The translations under genes were made by a program, and so were the position numbers. DNA of 50,603 nucleotides from Acinetobacter celticus (GTDB lineage Bacteria; Pseudomonadota; Gammaproteobacteria; Pseudomonadales; Moraxellaceae): assembly GCF_001707755.1 (NCBI RefSeq), contig NZ_MBDL01000003.1:1-50603 (forward strand). Reading direction: 5' to 3'. Positions 37,194 through 45,749 of this stretch are shown piece after piece (the first letter of the stretch is position 1; each line of letters starts with the position of its first letter). A model generated the notes under the pieces. The model worked only from the letters and a program-made list of their open reading frames with translations, had not been told where the DNA came from and did no database searches.

Positions 37194-38525
37194 GTGGATG
37201 ATTTCAATAAACAGCACGGTGGTGAGCGCGTTATCTTGGTCAGTGTTGCAGTGCAAATGCTGGAAGATTTAGATGCCGAAGAATTCAATTTACTTGCTCA
37301 ATCTGCAGGAGCGGTCATTCTTGAGCATCTTCATGTGCAACGCATCAAACCAGACGCAAAACTGTTTATCGGCTCAGGAAAAGCAGAAGAAATTGCGACA
37401 TTGGCAGAAGAGCTTGAAGCTGATTTGGTCATTTTGGATCATGCCCTTACTCCTGCGCAAGCACGTAATTTAGAAAACATTATTCATTGTCGTGTGGTGG
37501 ACCGCACCGAGCTCATTTTAGATATTTTTGCACAACGTGCACGTACCTACGAAGGCAAGCTACAAGTCGAATTAGCTCAGTTACAACATATGTCATCACG
37601 GCTAATTCGTAGTCATGGCACATTGGATAGCCAAAAAGGCGGGATTGGCTTACGCGGGCCAGGTGAGACCATGTTGGAAACTGACCGTCGTCTTTTACGT
37701 ATTCGTATGGGGCAACTGAAAGCCAAAATTGAAAAAGTTCGACAAACCCGTATGCAAGGTCGTGTTGCGCGTCAAAAAGCCGCCGTTCCAACGGTATCCT
37801 TAGTCGGCTATACCAATGCCGGAAAATCGACGTTATTTAATATTTTAGCCAATAGCAATGTGTATGCGGCTAATCAATTATTTGCAACGCTCGATCCAAC
37901 ACTGCGTCGCTTAAATTGGGATGGTATTGGCAATTTAGTTTTAGCCGATACCGTTGGCTTTGTACGTAATTTATCGCATTCCTTAGTAGAGTCGTTTAAA
38001 GCCACTTTAGAAGAAACCGTTGAAGCCAATCTACTTTTACATGTCATTGATTCTAGTAGCCCAGATATGCTGGAACAGATTGAAGCTGTAGAAAAAGTGC
38101 TTACAGAAATTGGCGCAGATGTTCCTATCCTTCGGGTTTATAACAAAATTGATAGCTCAGGCGAACAGGCTAAAATTATTTATAAAGCGCAACATCAACC
38201 AGACCGTGTCTATGTTTCCGCACATACCCAGCAAGGCTTAGATTTGTTGCGCCAAGCTGTACACGAGTGTCTGATGGGCAATATTCAAAGCTTTGAAGTT
38301 TGTTTAAAACCTGCGTATGGAAAATTACGCAACCAATTTTATGAACTCAATGTCATTCAATCAGAAAATTATGATGATCAAGGTAATCTTCATTTACACG
38401 TCATTATGGCGCCTTCTAAGCTTGAGCAACTGATTAAACAAGCACATTTGCCAATAGAAGAACTTTTAGGTGAACGCGCCAGTCTATTTCAAAAAACACT
38501 GGAAGAGTTTGAAATTAAGGACTAA
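37194..38525 (+). CDS. hflX: ribosome-associated GTPase HflX
   Basis: A 443-residue GTPase that splits stalled or stress-damaged ribosomes. The N-terminal HflX domain (about 1-180) includes LFIGSGKAEEIA, DHALTPAQARNLE and GGIGLRGPGETMLETDRRLL, and the GTPase domain begins with the P-loop VGYTNAGKST (about 203), then FATLDPTLRR, DTVGFVRNLSH and NKID. The start is GTG at 37194; an AGAGGAG lies 10 bases upstream, and the nearby ATG at 37198 is out of frame. Unlike in many gammaproteobacteria hfq is not next to it. Confidence 0.95.
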   Translation: MDDFNKQHGGERVILVSVAVQMLEDLDAEEFNLLAQSAGAVILEHLHVQRIKPDAKLFIGSGKAEEIATLAEELEADLVILDHALTPAQARNLENIIHCRVVDRTELILDIFAQRARTYEGKLQVELAQLQHMSSRLIRSHGTLDSQKGGIGLRGPGETMLETDRRLLRIRMGQLKAKIEKVRQTRMQGRVARQKAAVPTVSLVGYTNAGKSTLFNILANSNVYAANQLFATLDPTLRRLNWDGIGNLVLADTVGFVRNLSHSLVESFKATLEETVEANLLLHVIDSSSPDMLEQIEAVEKVLTEIGADVPILRVYNKIDSSGEQAKIIYKAQHQPDRVYVSAHTQQGLDLLRQAVHECLMGNIQSFEVCLKPAYGKLRNQFYELNVIQSENYDDQGNLHLHVIMAPSKLEQLIKQAHLPIEELLGERASLFQKTLEEFEIKD

Positions 38526-38568
38526 ATCGGTTAAAACGTGATAAGTAAAATTTTAATGATAGATCAAA

Positions 38569-38940
38569 ATGGACTGGATCAAGACGCTCGACTGGAAAGC
38601 ATGGGCAGGTACAATTGCTCTCATCATCATATTCCGCGAAGCTTCAGTATGGTTGATGGGGCAATTTAATCACCCTGAATTAGGCAACTTGGTCGGGCTC
38701 ATCAGCTTGCTCATCGTGCTTTCTCTTTGGCGAAAATTCAATAAAATTTCGGTACGTTTAGTCGATACCAATAATAAAATTATGAAGGAAAGCGCCTTTG
38801 CATTTTTGCCCATTAGTGCAGGCTCACTGTTAATGCTCAAGCATCTGGGTGAAGAAATGCCCATTTTCTTGGTCGTGCTCTTCATTAGTACTTTAATCCC
38901 GCTGTGGGTTTACGCAAAAATGTCTAAAAAGTGGCTTTAG
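38569..38940 (+). CDS. LrgA/CidA-like membrane protein
   Basis: A 123-residue protein with four hydrophobic segments, matching the holin-like LrgA/CidA family: PELGNLVGLISLLIVLSLW resembles the conserved P-G-x-x-G-M-x-L stretch, followed by SAFAFLPISAGSLLMLKHLG and a last helix. It is 9 bases upstream of an LrgB-like gene, the standard partner, which strengthens the assignment. Such pairs influence murein turnover or overflow transport. It begins 43 bases after hflX and may be in the same transcript. AATGATAG precedes the ATG; the ribosome-binding site is weak. Confidence 0.72.
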   Translation: MDWIKTLDWKAWAGTIALIIIFREASVWLMGQFNHPELGNLVGLISLLIVLSLWRKFNKISVRLVDTNNKIMKESAFAFLPISAGSLLMLKHLGEEMPIFLVVLFISTLIPLWVYAKMSKKWL

Positions 38941-38949
38941 GAGAAAATC

Positions 38950-39624
38950 ATGCTCGCAATATTCTACGGATTTTTTCTGACGCTAGTCGCCTACCTTTTA
39001 GCAAAACCTATCAATCAAAAACTGCCTCAAATTCCAGTGATTGTGATTGGTATGTTTTTTGTTATTGGCATGTTGTACATCTTTGGCATTCCTTATGAAC
39101 GCTATATGGCACAGGTCAATCCGCTCTTTAACAATCTACTGGGCTATGTCACGGTGGCCTTAGCTATTCCATTAGCCGCCATGCGTTATGACGATTTACC
39201 ATTAAAAGCTGTCGGAGGCATTTTGGTCTTTGCCAGTATTAGTGCGGTGGGATTACCAATGGGTCTAGCTTATCTGTTGCACCTATCAGACCCTACAATT
39301 ATGGCTTTTGCAACGCGAGCGGTGACCACCCCTATTGCTATTAATATTGCAACTTTACTGCACTCACCAATTCCTTTGGTTATTTTAATTGTCATTTTAT
39401 CAGGGGTAATTGGTGCAGCCTTTTCCCCTCTCATTTTACGCCACATCAATGATGAGCGTGCATCTGGGCTCGCTTTAGGTCTGGCAGCTCATGCCATTGG
39501 CACAGCCCAAGCATGGCAACGTGGTAGCGTCGCTGGGCGCTATGCAGCCTTTGGAATGGCCGTTAATGCCGTCTTTACAGCAATCTGGTTACCTTCATTT
39601 ATCTTTTTTCTACAGAAAATATAA
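38950..39624 (+). CDS. LrgB-family membrane protein
   Basis: A 224-residue, multi-helix membrane protein of the LrgB/YohK family. Key segments are LLGYVTVALAIPLAAMRYDDL, ATRAVTTPIAINIATLL, VILSGVIGAAFSPLILRHI, ERASGLALGLAAHAIGTAQAW and the final AVFTAIWLPSF. The RAVTTPIA and AHAIGTAQA patterns are highly characteristic. It is co-transcribed with the LrgA-like gene (9-base gap, GGAG before its ATG). LrgAB/CidAB pairs act in cell-lysis control or as pyruvate or overflow carriers in other bacteria; the role here is not shown. Confidence 0.88.
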   Translation: MLAIFYGFFLTLVAYLLAKPINQKLPQIPVIVIGMFFVIGMLYIFGIPYERYMAQVNPLFNNLLGYVTVALAIPLAAMRYDDLPLKAVGGILVFASISAVGLPMGLAYLLHLSDPTIMAFATRAVTTPIAINIATLLHSPIPLVILIVILSGVIGAAFSPLILRHINDERASGLALGLAAHAIGTAQAWQRGSVAGRYAAFGMAVNAVFTAIWLPSFIFFLQKI

Positions 39625-39639
39625 CCAAAAACCACCTCC

Positions 39640-39726
39640 ATATGATTGTTTTTGAACATTAAATACCCATATAACTGAGTAATTACTCTGATATGATTGT
39701 TTTGCATAAAAAACAATCATATGATT
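39640..39726. promoter_or_regulatory. palindrome cluster before the DUF2147 genes
   Basis: The octamer ATATGATT occurs at 39640-39647, 39691-39698 and 39719-39726. The second copy begins a 13-bp hairpin, ATATGATTGTTTT / AAAACAATCATAT (39691-39703 and 39710-39722), and the third is part of AATCATATGATT, a perfect 12-base palindrome. It may be a terminator for lrgB, an operator for the first DUF2147 gene, or both. Confidence 0.5.
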
Positions 39727-39764
39727 AAGCAATAGTTTTTTCATACTTTAAAAGGACAGTTTTG

Positions 39765-40211
39765 ATGAGGAAATTTCAACTAATTTCTGCTTTACTGATG
39801 ACCACATGTTCAAGTTTTGCCTTTGCCGAGAACATTACTGGCTTATGGAAAAATATTGATGACAAGACAGGCTCATCTAAAGCCATTTTAGAGATTCGCC
39901 AAGAATCAAATGGAACCTATACTGCTAAAATTACTAAAGTTACTCCACGCCCTGGTTATACAGCAAAGGAAATATGCATTAAGTGCCCTGCACCTTATAA
40001 CAACAAACCTATTTTGGGCCTAGATGTACTGACTGGACTAAAAGCCACGGGGAATAATAACTATGCACATGGAAAAATTTTAGACCCACTGAGTGGCAAT
40101 GTTTACAGCACCAAAGCCAAACTCAGTCCGAATGGAAATCGCCTCACCTTGCGTGGCTATGTCGGTGTATCAGCACTGGGACGTAGCCAAACTTGGATTC
40201 GACACGAATAA
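39765..40211 (+). CDS. secreted DUF2147 protein, copy 1 of 3
   Basis: A 148-residue exported protein with signal peptide MRKFQLISALLMTTCSSFAFA before ENITGLW. The DUF2147 domain fills the rest, with GLWKNIDDKTG, YTAKITKVTPR, the CIKCPAPY Cys pair, GKILDPLSGNVYSTKAK, NRLTLRGYVG and the C-terminal LGRSQTWIR. The lipocalin-like fold is inferred from the family, whose role is unknown. The ATG at 39765 has AAAGGA about 9 bases upstream; a TTG just before is not likely. It is the first of three tandem copies, with palindromes upstream. Confidence 0.87.
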   Translation: MRKFQLISALLMTTCSSFAFAENITGLWKNIDDKTGSSKAILEIRQESNGTYTAKITKVTPRPGYTAKEICIKCPAPYNNKPILGLDVLTGLKATGNNNYAHGKILDPLSGNVYSTKAKLSPNGNRLTLRGYVGVSALGRSQTWIRHE

Positions 40212-40220
40212 AATTTCTGC

Positions 40221-40257
40221 AATAACAAAAACAATAATTTCAATTGTTTTTGTTATT
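40221..40257 (+). terminator. hairpin after DUF2147 copy 1
   Basis: A 15-bp perfect AT-rich stem AATAACAAAAACAAT / ATTGTTTTTGTTATT with a 7-base loop. The lack of a pure T-tract after it leaves terminator or attenuator both possible. Confidence 0.5.
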
Positions 40258-40357
40258 TCCTATTTGTATAAGCTCAGTTGCGAAAAGGTCAAATATTACC
40301 TAATATGACAAAAGAGATTCAAAGGTTGAATCGGTGAATAAAAAAGGAAGATACAAA

Positions 40358-40807
40358 ATGAAAAAAAAAATTATATGGGCATTTTTTATAAGTTTACTTT
40401 CTACAAATGCGACACTTCAGGCACAAGACCTTACAGGAATTTGGCAACAAATTGATGATAAAACAGGTTCACCCAAAGCATTAATTGAAATTCAAAAAGA
40501 CAACAATGGTAGCTTTACAGGGAAAATTAAAAAAATTACACCTCGTGCTGGCTATACACCAAAAGAAAAATGTATCAATTGCCCCCCACCCTATACCAAT
40601 CAACCACTTTTGGGCCTAGAAGTCTTTAATGGTTTAAAATATGATGGCGAAAATAAATACAATGACGGTAAAATCCTCGATCCGCTTTCTGGTAAAATTT
40701 ACAACTTAAAAGCGAAACAAACCTCGAATGGAAAGCGCTTACTGTTAAGAGGATATATCGGTATTTCAGCCATTGGGCGTACCCAAACTTGGATTCGTCA
40801 AGAATAA
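40358..40807 (+). CDS. secreted DUF2147 protein, copy 2 of 3
   Basis: A 149-residue paralogue of the neighbouring genes. The signal peptide (MKKKIIWAFFISLLSTNATLQA) precedes QDLTGIWQQIDDKTGSPKA; then KITPRAGYTPKEKC, the Cys pair in CINCPPPY, GKILDPLSGKIY and AIGRTQTWIRQE. The ATG at 40358 with AAGGAAG 7 bases upstream is chosen over the ATG at 40334. It is 146 bases after copy 1, separated by a hairpin, and 53 bases before copy 3. Confidence 0.87.
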   Translation: MKKKIIWAFFISLLSTNATLQAQDLTGIWQQIDDKTGSPKALIEIQKDNNGSFTGKIKKITPRAGYTPKEKCINCPPPYTNQPLLGLEVFNGLKYDGENKYNDGKILDPLSGKIYNLKAKQTSNGKRLLLRGYIGISAIGRTQTWIRQE

Positions 40808-40860
40808 TTTTTTATACTAAAAAGTGTTTAAAATACTGCTAAAATTTCTCAGGAATATTT

Positions 40861-41313
40861 ATGAAACAATACACTAAATTAGCACTTTTTTTGTTCGGAA
40901 TTGTTATTAGTGGGTCTGCTTTGGCTCAAAGTTTATCTGGCATTTGGCAACAAATTGATGATAAATCTGGTTCACCTAAAGCCATTATTGAAATTCGCCA
41001 AGAAGACAATGGAACCTATACGGGAAAAATCATTAAAATTACCCCACGCCCGGGTTATACACCACAAAAAACATGTAATAACTGCCCCGCACCCTATACG
41101 AATCAACCTATTTTAGGTATGGATATCCTAAAAGGTCTAAAGCCTTTAACTGGGACGACTAGTTATGAAAGAGGCCGTATTATCGATCCGCTTGCTGGAA
41201 AAGTTTATGATGCAAAAATTAAAGTAAATGCTACAGGTAAACGCTTAACACTGCGCGCTTATATGGGCATATCAACCCTAGGTCGAAGCCAAACGTGGAT
41301 CCGTCAAGATTAA
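40861..41313 (+). CDS. secreted DUF2147 protein, copy 3 of 3
   Basis: A 150-residue paralogue with signal peptide MKQYTKLALFLFGIVISGSALA before QSLSGIWQQIDDKSGSPKA. The Cys pair CNNCPAPY, GRIIDPLAGKVYDAKIK and LGRSQTWIRQD are conserved with copies 1 and 2. AGGA lies 7 bases before the ATG. Copies 2 and 3 share the IWQQIDDK start and appear closer to each other than to copy 1. A strong bidirectional terminator closes the block. Confidence 0.87.
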   Translation: MKQYTKLALFLFGIVISGSALAQSLSGIWQQIDDKSGSPKAIIEIRQEDNGTYTGKIIKITPRPGYTPQKTCNNCPAPYTNQPILGMDILKGLKPLTGTTSYERGRIIDPLAGKVYDAKIKVNATGKRLTLRAYMGISTLGRSQTWIRQD

Positions 41314-41323
41314 TATTCAGTAT

Positions 41324-41352
41324 AAAAAAAGCCGCATTTTGCGGCTTTTTTT
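41324..41352. terminator. bidirectional terminator between DUF2147 copy 3 and apaH
   Basis: Stem GCCGC / GCGGC with AT-rich loop, flanked by seven As and seven Ts, between convergent genes. Confidence 0.88.
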
Positions 41353-41369
41353 ACGGACTTAAACTCTAT

Positions 41370-42224
41370 TTAGTCTGAACAAACGGGGTTATCTACACGG
41401 AAAATCGTCTTATCTTCTAAACGATAAGCAATCAGCTGATTCCCCCATATACAGCCTCCATCCACATTTTGAATATGGTCACTAATGGTTTGACCTTCTA
41501 GTGCAGCCCAATGACCAAAAATCACGTGATGGGTTTCTGTGGCTTTAGATTCAAACTCAAACCAAGGCTGAAAGCCTTTTGGCATAGGTTCATCTAAGGC
41601 ATCTTTAAAGCTAAACTCTAAACGCCCCTGTGCATCGGTTAAACGCATACGAGTTAAATAATTGGTAATACAACGTAAACGCGCATGACCTGTCAAATCA
41701 TCTTCCCAAATGTCAGGCTGTGTGCCATACATTTCTTTTAAGAATTGATCCATCACCGAAAAGTCATCATGTCCCACAACCGCTTCAACTTCTTTTGCGA
41801 AGTCTGCAACTTGCGCCACAGTCCAATTACATGGAATACCTGCATGAGTCAAAACTGTGGTTTCATTTGGAAAAAGGCACAATGGTTGTTTGCGTAACCA
41901 ATCAATCAGTTCGTCACTGTCAATCGCGTCAATCACATCTCGCGTATTGTCTTTGGCTTTAACCTCTTTGATCCCACGTGCGCAGGCCAAAAGATTTAAA
42001 TCATGATTTCCCAAAACCGTGGCAGCAACGCCTCGATCGGCCAATTTTTTAATAAAACGCAAGGCTCCAATCGAATTTTCACCACGTGCAACCAAATCAC
42101 CTGCAAACCAAATAAAGTCTTGATCAGGATCAAACTGAATTTTTTTGAGTAATGCTTTTAGCGCTTCAAAACACCCTTGCACATCACCAATCACATAGTT
42201 ATAGCGGATATTTTGATGCGCCAT
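41370..42224 (-). CDS. apaH: symmetrical bis(5-prime-nucleosyl)-tetraphosphatase ApaH
   Basis: Hydrolyses Ap4A to two ADP and also removes Np4 caps from RNA. The 284-residue calcineurin-like protein shows the PPP-type motifs YVIGDVQGCFEAL, WFAGDLVARGENS, VLGNHDLNLLA, LTHAGIP and VIFGHWAALEG. Its ATG directly abuts the rsmA stop codon (no gap). It is the last gene of a pdxA-rsmA-apaH operon; the apaG gene that separates rsmA and apaH in E. coli is absent here. Confidence 0.95.
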   Translation of the reverse strand: MAHQNIRYNYVIGDVQGCFEALKALLKKIQFDPDQDFIWFAGDLVARGENSIGALRFIKKLADRGVAATVLGNHDLNLLACARGIKEVKAKDNTRDVIDAIDSDELIDWLRKQPLCLFPNETTVLTHAGIPCNWTVAQVADFAKEVEAVVGHDDFSVMDQFLKEMYGTQPDIWEDDLTGHARLRCITNYLTRMRLTDAQGRLEFSFKDALDEPMPKGFQPWFEFESKATETHHVIFGHWAALEGQTISDHIQNVDGGCIWGNQLIAYRLEDKTIFRVDNPVCSD

Positions 42225-43037
42225 TTACGCCACCACTAGATCAGATAAGGCCACAAAATCGGCCATACTTAAGGTTTCAGGGCGTGCCATTGGATCAATC
42301 CCTGTTTTCTCAAAAGCATCTTCAGCCAACATACCTTTTAGGCTATTACGCAGAGTTTTACGACGCTGGGTAAAAACATGAGAAACCAAACGTGCCAGCG
42401 CTTTTTCATTTTTTGCCACAATCGGTTTGACATCATAGGGTTCTAAACGGAACACCGCAGAGGTTACTTTTGGTGGTGGATTGAATGATCCTGGTGGCAC
42501 TTCAAACAAAAAAGTAGGCTTACAGTAGTACTGAATCATCACCGATAAGCGACCATATTCTTTGGTATTCGGTGATGCGGTAATACGATCGACCACTTCT
42601 TTTTGCAACATAAAGTGCATATCTTTCACTTTAGCGCCAAATTCTAAAAGATGGAAAAGTAAAGGTGTTGAAATGTTATAAGGCAAGTTACCTACCACAC
42701 GCAGTGGACGGCCTTCTTGAAACAATGACATAAAATCAAATTTTAAAGCATCGGCTTCAATAATGGTTAAACGCTCAGGATGAGGCACACGACCTGGCAA
42801 ACCCGCCGCCAAATCACGATCCAGCTCGACCACTGTGAGTGCATCACACTCACCAATTAAAGGTGAAGTTAAGGCTGCTAAACCAGGGCCAATTTCCACT
42901 ACATTTTCACCTGGGCGTGGATTAACCGAACGAACAATTTTGGCAATTACACGTTGATCATGCAAAAAGTTTTGACCAAAACGCTTACGCGTATGATGCC
43001 CTTCATCTTTTGGGTTTAAGGCATTAATTTGATACAT
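42225..43037 (-). CDS. rsmA: 16S rRNA dimethyladenosine transferase RsmA (KsgA)
   Basis: Dimethylates A1518 and A1519 of 16S rRNA. A 270-residue protein with RKRFGQNFLHD, the SAM loop VVEIGPGLAALTSPL, ELDRDLAAGL and the catalytic NLPYNISTPLLFHL; then KEVVDRITASPNTKEYGRLSVM and the C-terminal domain with FNPPPKVTSAVFRL and QRRKTLRNSL. It begins 33 bases after pdxA and ends right against apaH. Confidence 0.97.
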   Translation of the reverse strand: MYQINALNPKDEGHHTRKRFGQNFLHDQRVIAKIVRSVNPRPGENVVEIGPGLAALTSPLIGECDALTVVELDRDLAAGLPGRVPHPERLTIIEADALKFDFMSLFQEGRPLRVVGNLPYNISTPLLFHLLEFGAKVKDMHFMLQKEVVDRITASPNTKEYGRLSVMIQYYCKPTFLFEVPPGSFNPPPKVTSAVFRLEPYDVKPIVAKNEKALARLVSHVFTQRRKTLRNSLKGMLAEDAFEKTGIDPMARPETLSMADFVALSDLVVA

Positions 43038-43070
43038 AAAAGAATTCCAACGTGAAACTGAATGAGTGGA

Positions 43071-44039
43071 TCAATGACCAGCAAGATCAAGCGCTAAATC
43101 GACAGCAACCTGCAAACTTGAACTTTTAGCCAGTCCAGTACCAGCAAGGGAGAGTGCTGTGCCATGATCTACTGAAGTACGAATAAACGGTAAGCCGAGC
43201 GTAATATTGATGGCTTCACCAAATCCTTGAGATTTTAACACAGGTAAACCCTGATCGTGATACATCGCTAAAACTGCATCCGCATCTTTTAAATGTTCAG
43301 GCGTAAATAATGTATCCGCAGGTAGGCATAAACTCATATCAATGCCTTGTTCACGATAACTTTCTAGCACAGGGTTAATAATTTCAATTTCTTCCATGCC
43401 TAAATAGCCGTCCTCACCTGCATGTGGGTTTAAACCACAAACCAAAATTTGAGGATGATCAATCTTAAACTTACTGTTTAAATCATGAATTAATATATCA
43501 ATCACTTGATGCAAGCGTTCTGCAGTAATTGCATCTGCAACATCACGCAGGGCCAAATGAGTTGTTGCTAAAGCCACACGAAGCGTTTTAGTTGCCAACA
43601 TCATGACAACACGTGCTACACCTGCAAACTCTTGATAATATTCAGTATGCCCACTGAAATGAATGCCAGCTTCATTAATAATGGACTTTTGAACTGGTGC
43701 CGTCGCAACACCGACACTTTTACCCGTCATAGCATATTCAGCAGAACGGCGTAGTTGTTCAAGTACATACGATGCATGGTTTACATCTAATTGCCCCAGA
43801 ACCACATCATGCGCTAAAGGAACATGCTCTACATAAAGTTGTCCCTTAGATGACGCGCTCTCTTGCCCGATATAATCAATCAGCTCAACGCTCTGTCCTA
43901 AAATTTCAGCACGCTTTTTTAGCATCGATTTATCTGCCAATACCACAATTGGTCGTTCATCAATACGGTCTGCTAAATTCAAGCAAATATCTGGACCAAT
44001 ACCTGCGGGTTCCCCGCTCGTGACATATAAAGGAAGCAT
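43071..44039 (-). CDS. pdxA: 4-hydroxythreonine-4-phosphate dehydrogenase PdxA
   Basis: NAD-dependent enzyme of pyridoxal phosphate synthesis. The 322-residue protein has YVTSGEPAGIGPDICL at the N-terminus, ATAPVQKSIINEAGIHFSGHTEY, the metal-binding His region in TTHLALRDV, GLNPHAGEDGYLG, MYHDQGLPVLK and the final TSVDHGTALSLAGTG. It is the first gene of pdxA-rsmA-apaH. surA, which precedes pdxA in enterics, is not next to it in this window. Confidence 0.96.
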   Translation of the reverse strand: MLPLYVTSGEPAGIGPDICLNLADRIDERPIVVLADKSMLKKRAEILGQSVELIDYIGQESASSKGQLYVEHVPLAHDVVLGQLDVNHASYVLEQLRRSAEYAMTGKSVGVATAPVQKSIINEAGIHFSGHTEYYQEFAGVARVVMMLATKTLRVALATTHLALRDVADAITAERLHQVIDILIHDLNSKFKIDHPQILVCGLNPHAGEDGYLGMEEIEIINPVLESYREQGIDMSLCLPADTLFTPEHLKDADAVLAMYHDQGLPVLKSQGFGEAINITLGLPFIRTSVDHGTALSLAGTGLAKSSSLQVAVDLALDLAGH

Positions 44040-44393
44040 AACTGACCTTTTAGGACTTATTTCAGTGAAATTATTTTACTGAATCTTTCCAATAAATACC
44101 GTTGATTTTTATATTTTAATTATATCTTCATCGGTTTTTTACAATGTGCCCCCAAATAAAAACCAATAGGATCAATAAAATATAACCTCATTATCATATA
44201 TACCTGAAAAACAATAAATTTAAAGCAACGACCATCAAAAAAATATAATTCAAATACAGACAGATAAATAATATTTCGTCGAATAACGCTACCCCAATAA
44301 ATTCAATATCATCAATCAAATACCGGATTTATTTTAAATGTTTAAACTGAAGTCAATCAAAATCAACCGATATAAAAATATGATAGAAATCAC

Positions 44394-44422
44394 TAGTCAA
44401 ATATTAAACAATTCTTTATAAT
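44394..44422 (+). promoter_or_regulatory. upstream promoter candidate for rplM-rpsI
   Basis: TAGTCA (44394-44399), 17-base spacer, perfect TATAAT (44417-44422). The -35 is weak; the distance to the ATG would be about 120 bases. Confidence 0.4.
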
Positions 44423-44449
44423 ATAGCGCTTGAAATTCAATATTTTCAT

Positions 44450-44478
44450 TTGTGATTCTTCACGTTTTCGTTTAGAAT
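44450..44478 (+). promoter_or_regulatory. main promoter candidate for rplM-rpsI
   Basis: TTGTGA (44450-44455), 17-base spacer, TAGAAT (44473-44478). It would give a leader of about 55 bases holding one hairpin. Confidence 0.6.
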
Positions 44479-44491
44479 CGCGTCTCCTTTT

Positions 44492-44517
44492 GTTTGGACA
44501 GATTCCATAGTCCAAAC
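44492..44517 (+). promoter_or_regulatory. hairpin in the rplM leader
   Basis: Perfect 8-bp stem GTTTGGAC / GTCCAAAC with a 10-base loop, 23 bases before the rplM ATG. It could be an L13 autoregulatory leader, as r-protein operons often have; that function is inferred. Confidence 0.4.
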
Positions 44518-44540
44518 CAACTATAATAGGTAGTGGTTTA

Positions 44541-44969
44541 ATGAAAACTCTCAGCGCTAAGCCAGCTGAAGTTCAACACGACTGGTACGTTGTTGATGCT
44601 TCTGGCAAAACTTTAGGTCGCCTTGCGACTGAAATCGCTCGTCGTTTACGCGGTAAGCACAAGACTTCTTATACTCCTCACGTTGACACTGGCGATTACA
44701 TCGTTGTTATTAACGCTGAAGAAATTACTGTGACTGGTAAAAAAGCTCAGGATAAGAAATACTATCGCCACACTGGTTTCCCTGGTGGTATCCGTGAGAC
44801 TAACTTTGAAAAGTTAATCGCTCACAAACCAGAAACAGTTTTAGAAAAAGCTGTGAAAGGTATGTTACCTAAAGGTCCTCTTGGTTATGCAATGATCAAG
44901 AAAATGAAAGTGTATGCAGGTACTGAGCATCCACACGCTGCTCAACAGCCACAAGTTTTGGACATCTAA
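44541..44969 (+). CDS. rplM: 50S ribosomal protein L13
   Basis: Early-assembling 23S rRNA-binding protein, 142 residues as in E. coli. Family segments are [67 protein letters not shown] and [20 protein letters not shown], ending in [18 protein letters not shown] lies upstream. It is 13 bases from rpsI, the standard rplM-rpsI pair. Confidence 0.99.
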   Translation: MKTLSAKPAEVQHDWYVVDASGKTLGRLATEIARRLRGKHKTSYTPHVDTGDYIVVINAEEITVTGKKAQDKKYYRHTGFPGGIRETNFEKLIAHKPETVLEKAVKGMLPKGPLGYAMIKKMKVYAGTEHPHAAQQPQVLDI

Positions 44970-44982
44970 GGGATAACAGCAC

Positions 44983-45369
44983 ATGGCTACTAATTATGGT
45001 ACAGGTCGCCGTAAGACCGCAACTGCACGTGTTTTCTTGTCAGCTGGTACAGGCAAACTCGTAATCAATAACCGTACACTTGAACAGTATTTCGGTCGTG
45101 AAACTGCTCGTATGGTTGTAAACCAACCATTAGAGCTTTTAGAAGCGACTAATAAATACGACCTTTACATCACTGTTGCTGGTGGTGGTATTGGTGGTCA
45201 AGCTGGCGCAATCCGTCACGGTATTACTCGTGCATTGATCGCTGCTGACGAAACTTTAAAACCTGCTCTTCGTCAAGCTGGTTTCGTTACTCGTGATGCT
45301 CGTGAAGTTGAACGTAAGAAACTTGGTTTACGTAAAGCTCGTAAACGTCCTCAGTTCTCTAAACGTTAA
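44983..45369 (+). CDS. rpsI: 30S ribosomal protein S9
   Basis: S9 binds the 16S rRNA head, and its C-terminal tail reaches the P-site tRNA. The 128-residue protein has [15 protein letters not shown] at the N-terminus, [50 protein letters not shown] at the end, including the conserved SKR tail. It is co-transcribed with rplM, and a strong terminator follows. Confidence 0.99.
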   Translation: MATNYGTGRRKTATARVFLSAGTGKLVINNRTLEQYFGRETARMVVNQPLELLEATNKYDLYITVAGGGIGGQAGAIRHGITRALIAADETLKPALRQAGFVTRDAREVERKKLGLRKARKRPQFSKR

Positions 45370-45749
45370 TTCGTTTACCGAATCGGACAAAAAGCCTTGG
45401 TTTATCCAAGGCTTTTTTATATCTACATTTCATCTTTAGCACCACATACTTAGCAAAATTCAATCAATACAAAATCCTAATATCTAATAAGTAAAAATCT
45501 ACCAATGATGCTAGTACTAACGCACCACTGATCATTTTTTGAAATCATTGTTCTTTAAATCAAATTATTTTGATCTAGATTAAAAGAGATATCACCTTAA
45601 AATGCGCCGCCTAAAAAACTAAATTCAAGAAAGAATACACATTAACCATAACGTCAAATTGACCATTCTTCCAATTATCCAAACTGCTTCGTGATTTTAT
45701 AGTCTATTTTTAGTATCCTATCTTATTCTAAAAATATTGCTCAGGATTT
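45370..45749. other. intergenic region between rpsI and sspA
   Basis: It contains the rpsI terminator, then about 330 AT-rich bases with no gene. It should contain the sspA promoter but no hexamer pair stands out clearly. Confidence 0.55.
45389..45418 (+). terminator. terminator after rpsI
   Basis: Ten-bp stem AAAGCCTTGG / CCAAGGCTTT with a 5-base loop and T-tract. Confidence 0.92.

Larger units (their letters stand above)
44040..44540. other. AT-rich divergent promoter region between pdxA and rplM
   Basis: No gene is visible in 501 bases. The right part holds two candidate rplM promoters and a leader hairpin. The left and middle parts are very AT-rich with scattered hexamers and should carry the pdxA promoter on the minus strand, but no clear one stands out. 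Confidence 0.65.
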
